Positions 1-6,021 of a stretch of 7,270 nt of DNA are shown here, piece by piece (position 1 is the first letter of the stretch; each line of letters opens with the position of its first letter). The position numbers and the translations under genes were made by a program. This DNA comes from Acholeplasmatales bacterium (GTDB taxonomy: Bacteria; Bacillota_I; Bacilli_A; Izemoplasmatales; Hujiaoplasmataceae). Where the stretch lies: assembly GCA_003477305.1 (NCBI GenBank), contig DMTN01000043.1, positions 1,136 to 8,405 of the forward strand. The letters are read 5' to 3'. The notes under the pieces are model-generated. The model was not told where the DNA came from. It made no database searches and was given only the letters and a program-made list of their open reading frames with translations.

Positions 1-618
1 GGCGAACCGTTCGACCGGCCAGCCGAGCTTCCGCATCCGGAACATCGCCATCACGTTGGCGAAGTCGATCTTCGCCTTCAGATAACTCTTGAGACCTTCG
101 TTGGCGAGCAATCCGGCGGCCTTGAAGGCGAACCCGAACAGTTCGCGGTCGACGATCGTCGACAAGCGGCCGGCGCTCACGCCGTCGGTCTGCGCGTCGA
201 TCGCCTTGATCAAGGGGAGGTAGCGCGGTTCGAGTTCGGTCGCGTCATCCTCGAGGATCGCTTTAGCGATGCCGGGAAACGCGATCGTGCCGTCGGCCGC
301 GGCGCCGTCGAAGGCCGGCGCGCCGTACTTCTTCCGCTTGAACAAAAGCTTGATGTTCATCGCGTCTTCGGTGAGAAAGAACAGATCCGTCGCCTTCTTG
401 TCGGGCGTGATCTGATCGAGCATCGCGTGGAAGTCGGACAGTTCGCGGCCCACCACGGTTTCGACGTCATCCCCCGGTGCGACGCGGCCGTACCCGACGT
501 CGGCGAGCGCCTTCAAAAAGCCGCTTCGGTCCGCCTTCGCGAGTTTCGCGAGTTTGACCTTGTCGAGCAGTCTGGTTTCGATCGCTTTCACGACGCCGTT
601 CGCATAGGGGTAATCCAT
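1..618 (-). CDS. ntpC: V/A-type ATPase subunit C, N-terminal part (runs off left edge)
   Basis: Subunit C (d in eukaryotic V-ATPase) is the funnel-shaped adaptor that joins the central rotor shaft to the membrane ring of K subunits. The visible 206 codons begin MDYPYANGVVKAIETRLLDK. They contain the family's helical pattern, including DAMNIKLLFKRKKYG near residues 92-106 and KAKIDFANVMAMFRMRKLGW near residues 180-199. Family members are usually about 330 residues, so roughly the last third lies outside the window. The ATG at 618-616 is one base after the TGA of ntpE; another ATG overlapping that stop (623-621) is in the wrong frame. A purine-rich GAAGGTG precedes the start. Identity rests on this pattern plus its place after ntpE, exactly as in the Enterococcus hirae ntp operon. 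Confidence 0.9.
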   Translation of the reverse strand, partial: MDYPYANGVVKAIETRLLDKVKLAKLAKADRSGFLKALADVGYGRVAPGDDVETVVGRELSDFHAMLDQITPDKKATDLFFLTEDAMNIKLLFKRKKYGAPAFDGAAADGTIAFPGIAKAILEDDATELEPRYLPLIKAIDAQTDGVSAGRLSTIVDRELFGFAFKAAGLLANEGLKSYLKAKIDFANVMAMFRMRKLGWPVERFA

Positions 619-619
619 C

Positions 620-1237
620 TCATGCACCTTCGGAAAACAGGATGTCCGCGAGTTCGGCTTCGGTTCCGTCGCGTAAATCGGAAAGGATCGTCGTCCACGC
701 GTGGTCGACGTCGTAATGCGTCCCGACGACGACGAAACCGCCGTCGATCTTCGCCGGTTCAGCGGCGAGACGGAGACGGAACTTCGATTGTTTCAAGCGT
801 TTCGCGAGAAGATCGAGATTGCCGTCGCGGGCGCTCGAGAACAGGTTTTGGAACCGTTCGCGGTCTTTTTCGGCGACGAAAATCGTTTCGTCGCCAACCA
901 GGCCGTCCTGTTTGAGAAGGGTCAGGACGAGGTCGGCGTAAGCATCGTCGGCGAGGTTGTCGAGAGCCTTCGCGGCCACGACGAAAACCCCGTCGATGAC
1001 GGCCTTGCGGCGTTCGAGGGTCGCCTTCTTCGCTTGTTGGACGGCGTCGGTCTTGGCGGCTTTCACGAAGTCGGCCGCCTTGCGTTCCGCCGTGCGGAGC
1101 CGCGCCTTGACGTCAGCGTCGGCCGCCGCGCGTTCGGAAAGCGCCGTCGCTTTCGCCCGTTCCCGGGCGGTCGCGACGATGCGTTCGGCGTCTAAAGCGC
1201 CTTTCGCTTCGATTTTGTCATAGAGGCTCGTAGCCAC
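620..1237 (-). CDS. ntpE: V/A-type ATPase subunit E (peripheral stalk)
   Basis: Subunit E pairs with the small G/F subunit to form the peripheral stalk that holds the catalytic head still against the stator subunit I. The 205-residue product has the family layout. Residues 1-95 are a charged, alanine-rich helix suited to a coiled coil with the partner stalk protein. Residues 100-205 form a globular part with YADLVLTLLKQDGLVGDETIFVAEKDRERF and the typical GGFVVV stretch (about residues 166-171) that contacts subunit B. Translation starts at GTG (1237-1235), nine bases after AAGGGA (1252-1247). The stop is one base before ntpC. The 46-nt gap to ntpK is the widest in this part of the operon and carries a small hairpin. 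Length matches the family (about 190-205). Confidence 0.95.
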   Translation of the reverse strand: MATSLYDKIEAKGALDAERIVATARERAKATALSERAAADADVKARLRTAERKAADFVKAAKTDAVQQAKKATLERRKAVIDGVFVVAAKALDNLADDAYADLVLTLLKQDGLVGDETIFVAEKDRERFQNLFSSARDGNLDLLAKRLKQSKFRLRLAAEPAKIDGGFVVVGTHYDVDHAWTTILSDLRDGTEAELADILFSEGA

Positions 1238-1254
1238 AAAAATCAGTCCCTTCG

Positions 1255-1268
1255 GCCGTGATGACGGC
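1255..1268 (-). promoter_or_regulatory. Small intergenic hairpin between ntpK and ntpE
   Basis: GCCGT and ACGGC form a perfect 5-bp stem around a 4-base loop, ending three bases before the AAGGGA ribosome site of ntpE. No T-tract follows, so it is not a terminator. It could protect the 3' end of the ntpK message or dampen initiation at ntpE. This role is inferred. Confidence 0.4.
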
Positions 1269-1283
1269 GCAATGCGATGCGGA

Positions 1284-1739
1284 TCAGCCGATCAAGAGGA
1301 TGCTCGCGAGGAGCGCGAGAATCGCGTACGTCTCGACGAGGACGGTCATCGTGATGCCGCGGCCGGAAGAAGCCGGCTGTTTCGCGGTCATGTGGATCGC
1401 GGCGACGGCCATTTTCGCCTGGAAGATGGCGGAGACGAGACCGACGAGCGCGATCGGGAGGCAAGCGAAGAACAGTCTCCAGCCATCCGTGACGGGAGTG
1501 AGATCTGTCATCGCGGTGACCTTGGCGAGAACAAGGATGGCGACGATGAAGCCGTACATGCCCTGCGTGCCGGGGAGCGCCTGAAGGATGATGAGCTTGC
1601 CGAAGAGTTCGGGTTTTTCGGACATGACGCCGGCGGCGGCTTTTCCGCCCATCTGGACGCCGATGGCGGAGCCGATTCCCGCGAGGGCGGCGGCCAGGGC
1701 CGCGCCGATGATTGCCAATGCTTGAGCAGTGAGTTCCAT
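1284..1739 (-). CDS. ntpK: V-type ATPase subunit K, rotor-ring proteolipid, predicted Na+-binding
   Basis: NtpK forms the membrane rotor ring that carries ions past the stator. This 151-residue protein has four transmembrane helices as two tandem hairpins (about residues 5-27, 49-75, 88-115 and 128-150), like the 16-kDa NtpK of Enterococcus hirae. Each half keeps its signature: GIGSAIGVQMGGKAAAG and LPGTQGMYGF in the first, LPIALVGLVSAIFQAK and VETYAIL in the second. Every residue known to coordinate sodium in E. hirae NtpK (L61, T64, Q65, Q110, E139) has its equivalent here (L55, T58, Q59, Q107, E136), and Y62 matches the tyrosine that hydrogen-bonds the glutamate. Na+ transport is therefore predicted. 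The ATG follows a strong GGAGG (1751-1747) by seven bases, fitting a subunit needed in about ten copies. The gap to ntpI is 19 nt. Confidence 0.97.
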   Translation of the reverse strand: MELTAQALAIIGAALAAALAGIGSAIGVQMGGKAAAGVMSEKPELFGKLIILQALPGTQGMYGFIVAILVLAKVTAMTDLTPVTDGWRLFFACLPIALVGLVSAIFQAKMAVAAIHMTAKQPASSGRGITMTVLVETYAILALLASILLIG

Positions 1740-1746
1740 TGTAGTT

Positions 1747-1751
1747 CCTCC
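1747..1751 (-). promoter_or_regulatory. Strong ribosome-binding site of ntpK
   Basis: GGAGG lies seven bases before the ATG at 1739. It fixes the short start (MELTAQALA) and excludes in-frame upstream initiation inside the end of ntpI. It is one of the best Shine-Dalgarno sites in the operon, consistent with high demand for the ring subunit. Confidence 0.75.
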
Positions 1752-1758
1752 GTTAGGA

Positions 1759-3678
1759 CTAATTTTTCGCGTCGCTGACGACGTCGATGTACTTGAGTTG
1801 AATCGCAAGCGGACGGAATTCGTACCCGGCGCCTTCGTAGAACTTGGTGTAGAATTCGATGAACTGCAGACGGCTCGTATGCACGTAGGCCGAGAGCAAA
1901 CCCATGACGAGATTGAAGATGTGGCCGATGAGGTAGATCGGAAGGGCGGCCAGGATGCCCCACCAGGCGTCGCCCTGGACCATTCCGGCGAGCTGGTTCA
2001 TGACCTGGCCGATGATGGCGGAAGTGAGCGCGAGGGCGAGGACGCGGGAATACGACATGATGTCGCCGAGATACCCCGTCACGCCATAGAGCGCGTAGAG
2101 CCCGGAACCGATGCGGGCGACCGGATTCTTGCTCGAACGGCCGGCGAACAGGACGATGATCGCCGCTCCGGCGATCGCGACCCACTTGCCGGCGGCGGCG
2201 ACGGCCGCGCCGCCTGCGAAGACGACGATGGAGGGAACCAGCAGCATCGACAACCCGCTGATGAGCAGGATCCAGGCGAACGAGTCGGCGAAGATCGCCA
2301 TATAGTCTTTATGACGGAAACTGTTGACGGCGCGCATGAACAATCCGGTGAAGATGTGCAAGACGCCGATGCCGAGCGAGATGCCGAGCAAGAGCATCGT
2401 GTCGTCGACCGGATTCAAGATGCTGACGCGGTCCATGAAGCCGATGCTCGCCCCGAAGTAACTGTTGAAGAGAAGGCCCCAAAAGGCGGTCGTGACCCCG
2501 GAGTACATGAGCACCTTCAACAATTTGAGGGTTTCGCCCTTGGCGTGCATCTTCTTGATGAGGAAGGCGAAGAGCAACACCATCACGACGCCGTAGCCGA
2601 AGTCGGCCATCATCATCCCGAACAGCATCCAGTACCAGAACGACATCACCGGATTGGGATCGACCTCGCCGTAGGACGGACGCGCGAACATGTCGGTGAT
2701 CGTTTCGAACGCGGTCACGAACTTGTTGTTCTTGACGGCGGTCGGCGGAATCTCGCCCTTTGCCGGATCGAAGAGTTCGAGCTCGTAGATCGCGGTCGCC
2801 GAAGCGATCGCCTTGTCGAGTTCGTCCAATTGGTCGACGCGCACCCAGCCTTCGATGAAGACGGTGGAGGCGGTCGGCGTGACGGGCGCCTTCTTCCGTT
2901 CGGCGGCGGTGACCGCCCGGTCGTTCAATAGTTCAATGGAAAGTTTCGCACCGGCGTAGTCTTTCATCTGTGCTTCCGCGGCGCGGATTCGATCGGCGTT
3001 TTCCCGCAGCTGCGCTTCCTTGGCCAAGATCGTTTCTTTGACCGTCTGCGCGGCGGGCGGCAGCGACGTTTCGAGGAAACCGGCGAGCCGGAGCGCATCC
3101 ATCGAAGATACATCTTCTTCGAGGATGACCGCGGCAACGGTCGCGATCCCGTCGGCGGCGGATCCGTAGAACTGGAGGGCGGCGCCGATCGTCGCGGCGA
3201 TCGTTTGGACGTCTTCCTGTTTGGCGACGGGGACGATGCCGAGGTGGTAGACGACGCCGCGGTTCTTCCCGACCCGGTCGGTGGCAAGTTCGAGGTCGGT
3301 CCACGGGCGGAGCATATCCAGTTCGTTTTTCAGCGACTGGTCGTCGGCCTTGAGCCGGACGATCGTTTCGTCGGCCGCCTCGATGGCTTCGAGGAGGACG
3401 CGGTGAGCCGGGTCGTCGGTCACGAACGTTTCGTACGGGACGGAAGGGAACTTGTCCGCTTCGGTCTCCTTTTGTTCTTTATCATGGTATTTGGTGAGCA
3501 ACCGGAGCGATTTCTCGGTGCGAGCGGCGAGTTGTTCCTCGTCGGCCCCGTCTTCCTGGACGGAATCGTCCGAACTTTTGAGAAGCATCAGAACGCCGGA
3601 ACGCTGCAGCGCTTCGAGCAGCGCTTCGCGGTCTTCCGAAAGGACGGCGATCTGCGCCTTTTTCATTTTGACGATCAT
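1759..3678 (-). CDS. ntpI: V/A-type ATPase subunit I (stator subunit a)
   Basis: Subunit I provides the two ion half-channels beside the K ring and anchors the peripheral stalks. The 639-residue product has a soluble, partly coiled-coil N-terminal half (about 1-335) and a membrane half with about eight helices (about 340-605). The junction carries the family motif NPVMSFWYWMLFGMMMADFG (342-361). Helix 7 contains SYSRVLALAL, where R545 is the equivalent of the essential ring-facing arginine (R735 in yeast Vph1p). A second conserved arginine, R603, sits in YVHTSRLQFIEFYTKFYEG near the C-terminus. Length is normal for the bacterial family (about 640-660). The ATG overlaps the ntpF stop as ATGA, indicating translational coupling, and is preceded by GAAGGTG. 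No truncation or missing key residue is seen. Confidence 0.97.
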   Translation of the reverse strand: MIVKMKKAQIAVLSEDREALLEALQRSGVLMLLKSSDDSVQEDGADEEQLAARTEKSLRLLTKYHDKEQKETEADKFPSVPYETFVTDDPAHRVLLEAIEAADETIVRLKADDQSLKNELDMLRPWTDLELATDRVGKNRGVVYHLGIVPVAKQEDVQTIAATIGAALQFYGSAADGIATVAAVILEEDVSSMDALRLAGFLETSLPPAAQTVKETILAKEAQLRENADRIRAAEAQMKDYAGAKLSIELLNDRAVTAAERKKAPVTPTASTVFIEGWVRVDQLDELDKAIASATAIYELELFDPAKGEIPPTAVKNNKFVTAFETITDMFARPSYGEVDPNPVMSFWYWMLFGMMMADFGYGVVMVLLFAFLIKKMHAKGETLKLLKVLMYSGVTTAFWGLLFNSYFGASIGFMDRVSILNPVDDTMLLLGISLGIGVLHIFTGLFMRAVNSFRHKDYMAIFADSFAWILLISGLSMLLVPSIVVFAGGAAVAAAGKWVAIAGAAIIVLFAGRSSKNPVARIGSGLYALYGVTGYLGDIMSYSRVLALALTSAIIGQVMNQLAGMVQGDAWWGILAALPIYLIGHIFNLVMGLLSAYVHTSRLQFIEFYTKFYEGAGYEFRPLAIQLKYIDVVSDAKN

Positions 3679-3983
3679 GCGCCGGTCACCTTCTTCAGGA
3701 CGGCTTTGAGCGCGCGGTCGGTCCGAGAAACGGCTCTTTTTTCGGCGATCCGATCGGCATCGGCGCTTTCGGCGACGATACGGATGCTTTCGGATGCAGC
3801 GAGCTTTTCGGCATCGGCTTCGATCGCGAGGATCTTCGCATCGGTGTCGGAATGCAGTTTCTTGATCGCTTTTTCAATGTCGAGCGCGTTCTGTTCCAGG
3901 AGGGCGTTCGCCTGTGCCTGGGCTTCGAGACGCTTCTGTTCGGCGCTCTGTTCCGCTTTTTGGATGGATTCGAATATCGGCAA
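3675..3983 (-). CDS. ntpF: V/A-type ATPase small peripheral-stalk subunit (G/H/NtpF)
   Basis: This is the first gene of the operon. The roughly 102-residue product is almost wholly charged and alanine-rich helix (KAEQSAEQKRLEAQAQANALLEQ onward) with no membrane segment, as expected for the stalk partner that forms a coiled coil with subunit E. It corresponds to NtpF of E. hirae and subunit G of Thermus. Sequence conservation in this family is low, so the call leans on size, composition and position before ntpI. I choose the TTG at 3983-3981 (protein starts MPIFESIQ) because it lies eight bases after GGAGG (3996-3992). The in-frame GTG at 3992-3990 shares its first G with that ribosome site and is unlikely. 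The stop overlaps the ntpI start by four bases. Confidence 0.88.
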   Translation of the reverse strand: MPIFESIQKAEQSAEQKRLEAQAQANALLEQNALDIEKAIKKLHSDTDAKILAIEADAEKLAASESIRIVAESADADRIAEKRAVSRTDRALKAVLKKVTGA

Positions 3984-3990
3984 GACAATC

Positions 3991-3996
3991 ACCTCC
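3991..3996 (-). promoter_or_regulatory. Ribosome-binding site that sets a TTG start for ntpF
   Basis: GGAGGT, within GGAGGTGAT that closely matches the 16S rRNA complement, lies eight bases before a TTG codon. This is optimal spacing and favours TTG over the in-frame GTG embedded in the same site. Confidence 0.75.
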
Positions 3997-4018
3997 GTTT
4001 CGGTTTTTCGACTGTACC

Positions 4019-4048
4019 ATTATAGCACGATTGCGCGCGGCTTGTCAC
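4019..4048 (-). promoter_or_regulatory. Sigma-A-type promoter of the V-ATPase operon
   Basis: A perfect TATAAT (4024-4019) is preceded by TGC, giving an extended -10. A -35 hexamer GTGACA (4048-4043) lies 18 bp upstream. Transcription should begin near 4012, leaving a leader of about 28 nt before the TTG of ntpF. The promoter lies between the stop of the MocR gene and ntpF. Confidence 0.8.
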
Positions 4049-4057
4049 TCAAAATAA

Positions 4058-4074
4058 GCGTGCGCGTACGCGTA
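4058..4074. repeat. Alternating purine-pyrimidine tract with an internal 10-bp palindrome
   Basis: Seventeen consecutive bases alternate strictly between purine and pyrimidine and contain the palindrome CGCGTACGCG (4063-4072). The tract starts ten bases upstream of the -35 hexamer of the ATPase promoter and ends ten bases after the MocR stop codon. Such GC-rich alternation can adopt Z-DNA under negative supercoiling, and the palindrome could equally be an operator half. Function is not established. The palindrome makes only a short hairpin and lacks the run of T expected of a terminator. Confidence 0.4.
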
Positions 4075-4083
4075 AATGTTTTT

Positions 4084-5481
4084 TCATTCCCAAGCCAGAG
4101 CGAGCGCGGCGACGGCCCGATCGACCCGGTCGAGGGGAATCCCGCCGTAGCCGATGACGACACTGGGGCGCGCCTGTGGATCGATGACGACGCGATAGGA
4201 CGCAAGCCCGGCGAGCCGGACGCCGGCGCGCAGCGCGGCGTCGACGAGTTCGCGCTCGGTTTTGCCGCAGTCGACCTGCATCAGGAAGTGCAGACCGGCG
4301 TCGACGTTCGAAACCGCGATCCGGCGCTCGAGCGGCGACGCATGGAACGCTTTGAGGAGCGCGTCACGCCGCATCCGATAGGCCGTGCGCATCCGCGCGA
4401 GATGGCGCTCGAAACGACCTTCCCGCATGAAGCGGGCGAGCGTCTCCTGTTCGATGTTGGAGACCGTACAGGCGACATGTCCGAGGTCGACTCGGAAGCG
4501 CGCCAGAAGCGCTTCCGGCAAAACCATGTAGCTCACGCGAAGCGCCGGCGCAAGACTCTTCGTGAAGGAGTTCATATACACCACGCGGCCGCTTCCGTCG
4601 AGGCCCTGAAGGGCCGGGATCGGCGATCCGGCGAAGCGGAATTCGCTGTCGTAGTCGTCTTCGATCACGTAACGGCTTCGATCCTCGTTCGCCCACGCGA
4701 GCAATTCGCGGCGTCTGCCGATCGGCATCACGATCCCGGTCGGGAACTGGTGCGAGGGCGTGAGGTGGACGATGTCGGCCTTGCTGCCACGGAGCCGTTC
4801 GACGTCGAGTCCGGCAAGATCGAGCGGGATCGTCACGGAGGTGCCGCCGTTGGAGGCGACGATCCGGGCGATCTTCGGATACCCGGGGTCTTCGACGGCG
4901 TACAACGAGGTCCGCCCGAAGAGCTGGACGAGCAGTCCGGTCAGATACTCGGATCCCGCGCCGACGACGATGGCGCCGGGGTCGGCATGGATCCCGCGGT
5001 AGTCGGCGAGATGCCGCGCGATTTCCTTGCGGAGCGCGAAGGACCCTTGCGGATGCCCGGCGGTGAGGAGTCCGACGGGGGATTCCGAAAGCGTCGCGCG
5101 GATCAGTTTCGTCCAGACGGTGTAGGGAAAGAGGGAGGCGTCGAAGGCGTTCGTCGACAAGTCGAAGGCCGGAGCTGCGTTTGGTTCCGGTTCGGTCGCC
5201 GTCGGCGCATGCGTGATGGGGACGGTCGCAAGACGATCGCCGAGCGGATTGACGAAATGGCCGCTTCTGAGTTTGCTACGCAGATATCCTTCCGCGACGA
5301 GTTGGGCGTAGGCCGTCTCGACCGTCACGGGACTCACTTCGAGGCTAGCGGCGAGTTCCCGCTTGGAAGGCATGCGGGTCCCTTCCGTAAGTTCTCCGCT
5401 TTCGATCGAGGCACGGACATGGCGATAGATCTGTTCATAAAGCGGCGTCGCGCCGCGATGGTCGAGAAACACCGTAAGCAT
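4084..5481 (-). CDS. MocR/GabR-type transcriptional regulator (GntR wHTH + aminotransferase-like PLP domain)
   Basis: The 465-residue product is a fusion typical of MocR regulators. Residues 1-80 form a GntR winged helix-turn-helix (PLYEQIYRHVRASIESGEL, then MPSKRELAASLEVSPVTVETAYAQLVAEGYL). After a linker (about 81-105), a fold-type I aminotransferase-like domain (about 106-465) binds pyridoxal phosphate. Visible cofactor motifs are HQFPTG (244-249), EDDYDSEFR (274-282) and SFTKSLAPALR (305-315), in which K308 is the predicted Schiff-base lysine. Such proteins sense PLP or PLP adducts and control B6 synthesis (PdxR), GABA use (GabR) or other amine pathways. No pdxST, gabT or transporter gene is adjacent, so the ligand is open. 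I start at ATG 5481, seven bases after GAAGGAAGG; an ATG 33 bases upstream (5514) has no ribosome site and overlaps a putative operator. Confidence 0.93.
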   Translation of the reverse strand: MLTVFLDHRGATPLYEQIYRHVRASIESGELTEGTRMPSKRELAASLEVSPVTVETAYAQLVAEGYLRSKLRSGHFVNPLGDRLATVPITHAPTATEPEPNAAPAFDLSTNAFDASLFPYTVWTKLIRATLSESPVGLLTAGHPQGSFALRKEIARHLADYRGIHADPGAIVVGAGSEYLTGLLVQLFGRTSLYAVEDPGYPKIARIVASNGGTSVTIPLDLAGLDVERLRGSKADIVHLTPSHQFPTGIVMPIGRRRELLAWANEDRSRYVIEDDYDSEFRFAGSPIPALQGLDGSGRVVYMNSFTKSLAPALRVSYMVLPEALLARFRVDLGHVACTVSNIEQETLARFMREGRFERHLARMRTAYRMRRDALLKAFHASPLERRIAVSNVDAGLHFLMQVDCGKTERELVDAALRAGVRLAGLASYRVVIDPQARPSVVIGYGGIPLDRVDRAVAALALAWE

Positions 5482-5497
5482 CTGGATTCCTTCCTTC

Positions 5498-5503
5498 TGG
5501 TAT
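5498..5503 (-). promoter_or_regulatory. Second ATACCA element in the MocR leader
   Basis: ATACCA, in the context ATCATACCAG, sits just before the MocR ribosome site, in the same orientation as the copy at 5546-5551, with start positions 48 bp apart. B. subtilis GabR, of the same family, recognises a direct repeat of ATACCA. Autoregulation is inferred. Confidence 0.45.
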
Positions 5504-5521
5504 GATGTAAACATATAAAAA

Positions 5522-5568
5522 TGCGCGATGCGATGAAACCAGTCATGGTATCATCATAGCATCGCGCA
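5522..5568. repeat. 10-bp inverted repeat flanking the MocR transcription start
   Basis: TGCGCGATGC (5522-5531) and GCATCGCGCA (5559-5568) are perfect inverted arms separated by 27 bp. One arm lies in the spacer of the MocR promoter and the other about 15-25 bp downstream of the predicted start. Because one arm is not transcribed from this promoter, the dyad acts as DNA, not as an RNA hairpin. A dimeric repressor bound here would cover the -10 and start site. A shorter dyad, ACCA-N4-TGGT (5538-5549), lies inside it. Confidence 0.55.
5546..5551 (-). promoter_or_regulatory. First ATACCA element, immediately downstream of the MocR -10
   Basis: ATACCA in the context TGATACCATG starts two bases downstream of the TATGAT hexamer and covers the predicted transcription start. 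It is oriented like the copy at 5498-5503. Binding by a GabR-like autoregulator here would block initiation. The role is inferred from family precedent. Confidence 0.45.
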
Positions 5569-5581
5569 AGGCGTTTGTCAA
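5553..5581 (-). promoter_or_regulatory. Near-consensus promoter of the MocR gene
   Basis: A perfect TTGACA (5581-5576) is followed after exactly 17 bp by TATGAT (5558-5553) with an extended TGC before it. Such a strong core promoter for a regulator is usually held down by a repressor, and the overlapping repeats fit that idea. The predicted leader is about 65 nt. Confidence 0.85.
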
Positions 5582-5606
5582 TCGTTCGGTCGAAACGGCG
5601 ACGGCG

Positions 5607-5954
5607 TTAAACGGTTTTGATTCGCGGCGGACGGGCGGCGATCAGGTTCAGGATCAACGCGATCAGCATCACCGCCGGAGCGAGCAGCAAAAGCGCGAGC
5701 TCGATTCCCGCGATCACGAAGAAAACGTTGGCGAGGAACAGCGGGGTGACTTTCTTGGCCGCATACGCCCACCATTCGAAGAGGACCGCGAGGAAGACCA
5801 AGGCCACGTGGACGCCGACGAAAATGACATAGAGCGCGGCGAACACGGGATGGTCCACCAAGCTCTCGGCGCCGGCGAGAAGGTAATACAGCGTGCCGGC
5901 GACCAGATAGACGGAGACGAAGATCGCATTGACGAAGAGCAGTTTTCGATTCAT
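5607..5954 (-). CDS. Small integral membrane protein of unknown function
   Basis: I do not recognise a family. The 115-residue product is strongly hydrophobic with four probable membrane helices: about residues 4-27 (LLFVNAIFVSVYLVAGTLYYLLAG), 35-59 (HPVFAALYVIFVGVHVALVFLAVLF), 70-92 and 93-106. The loop after helix 2 reads EWWAYAAKK, and the C-terminus is short and basic (ARPPRIKTV). There is no cysteine, no histidine cluster and no obvious catalytic motif. I choose ATG 5954 because a 12-of-13 match to AAAGGAGGTGATC (5970-5958) precedes it at ideal spacing; the in-frame GTG codons upstream fall inside that site. It has its own strong promoter. No terminator is visible before the MocR promoter, so transcription may run on into the regulator. 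Confidence 0.8.
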   Translation of the reverse strand: MNRKLLFVNAIFVSVYLVAGTLYYLLAGAESLVDHPVFAALYVIFVGVHVALVFLAVLFEWWAYAAKKVTPLFLANVFFVIAGIELALLLLAPAVMLIALILNLIAARPPRIKTV

Positions 5955-5957
5955 CGG

Positions 5958-5970
5958 GATCACCACCTTT
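5958..5970 (-). promoter_or_regulatory. Extended Shine-Dalgarno site of the small membrane protein
   Basis: The 13 bases match the complement of the 16S rRNA tail at 12 positions. The distance from the GGTGG core to ATG 5954 is eight bases. This decides the start against GTG codons lying within the site and suggests efficient translation. Confidence 0.75.
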
Positions 5971-5974
5971 TTTC

Positions 5975-6003
5975 ATTATAACGCTTTATCGCGCGAGTTT
6001 CAA
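5975..6003 (-). promoter_or_regulatory. Sigma-A-type promoter of the small membrane protein gene
   Basis: TTGAAA (6003-5998) and a perfect TATAAT (5980-5975) are separated by 17 bp. The predicted transcript starts near 5968, inside or just before the ribosome site, so the leader is very short. It is the only promoter in the window without an extended TGn -10. Confidence 0.85.
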
Positions 6004-6021
6004 CGTCGTCGAAAAAATCCG

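Noticed and set aside
1729..2931. Plus-strand open frame of 400 codons antisense to ntpI
   Set aside because: Its composition (runs of D, E, H, R) is that of a mirror frame; it has no ribosome site or domain, and ntpI is certain on the other strand.
4063..4080. Possible terminator between MocR and the ATPase operon
   Set aside because: The palindrome allows only a 3-bp stem with a workable loop, and it is followed by a mixed A/T stretch, not a run of T.
3205..5505. Plus-strand open frame of 766 codons antisense to MocR, ntpF and ntpI
   Set aside because: It crosses two well-supported genes, the ATPase promoter and the intergenic gap. Its product is rich in R, D, G and E without recognisable domains. 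Long antisense frames are expected in GC-rich genes with strong third-position bias.
5482..5514. Upstream extension of the MocR protein by 11 residues
   Set aside because: The ATG at 5514 has no ribosome site, and the stretch contains the Shine-Dalgarno of the ATG at 5481 and an ATACCA element.
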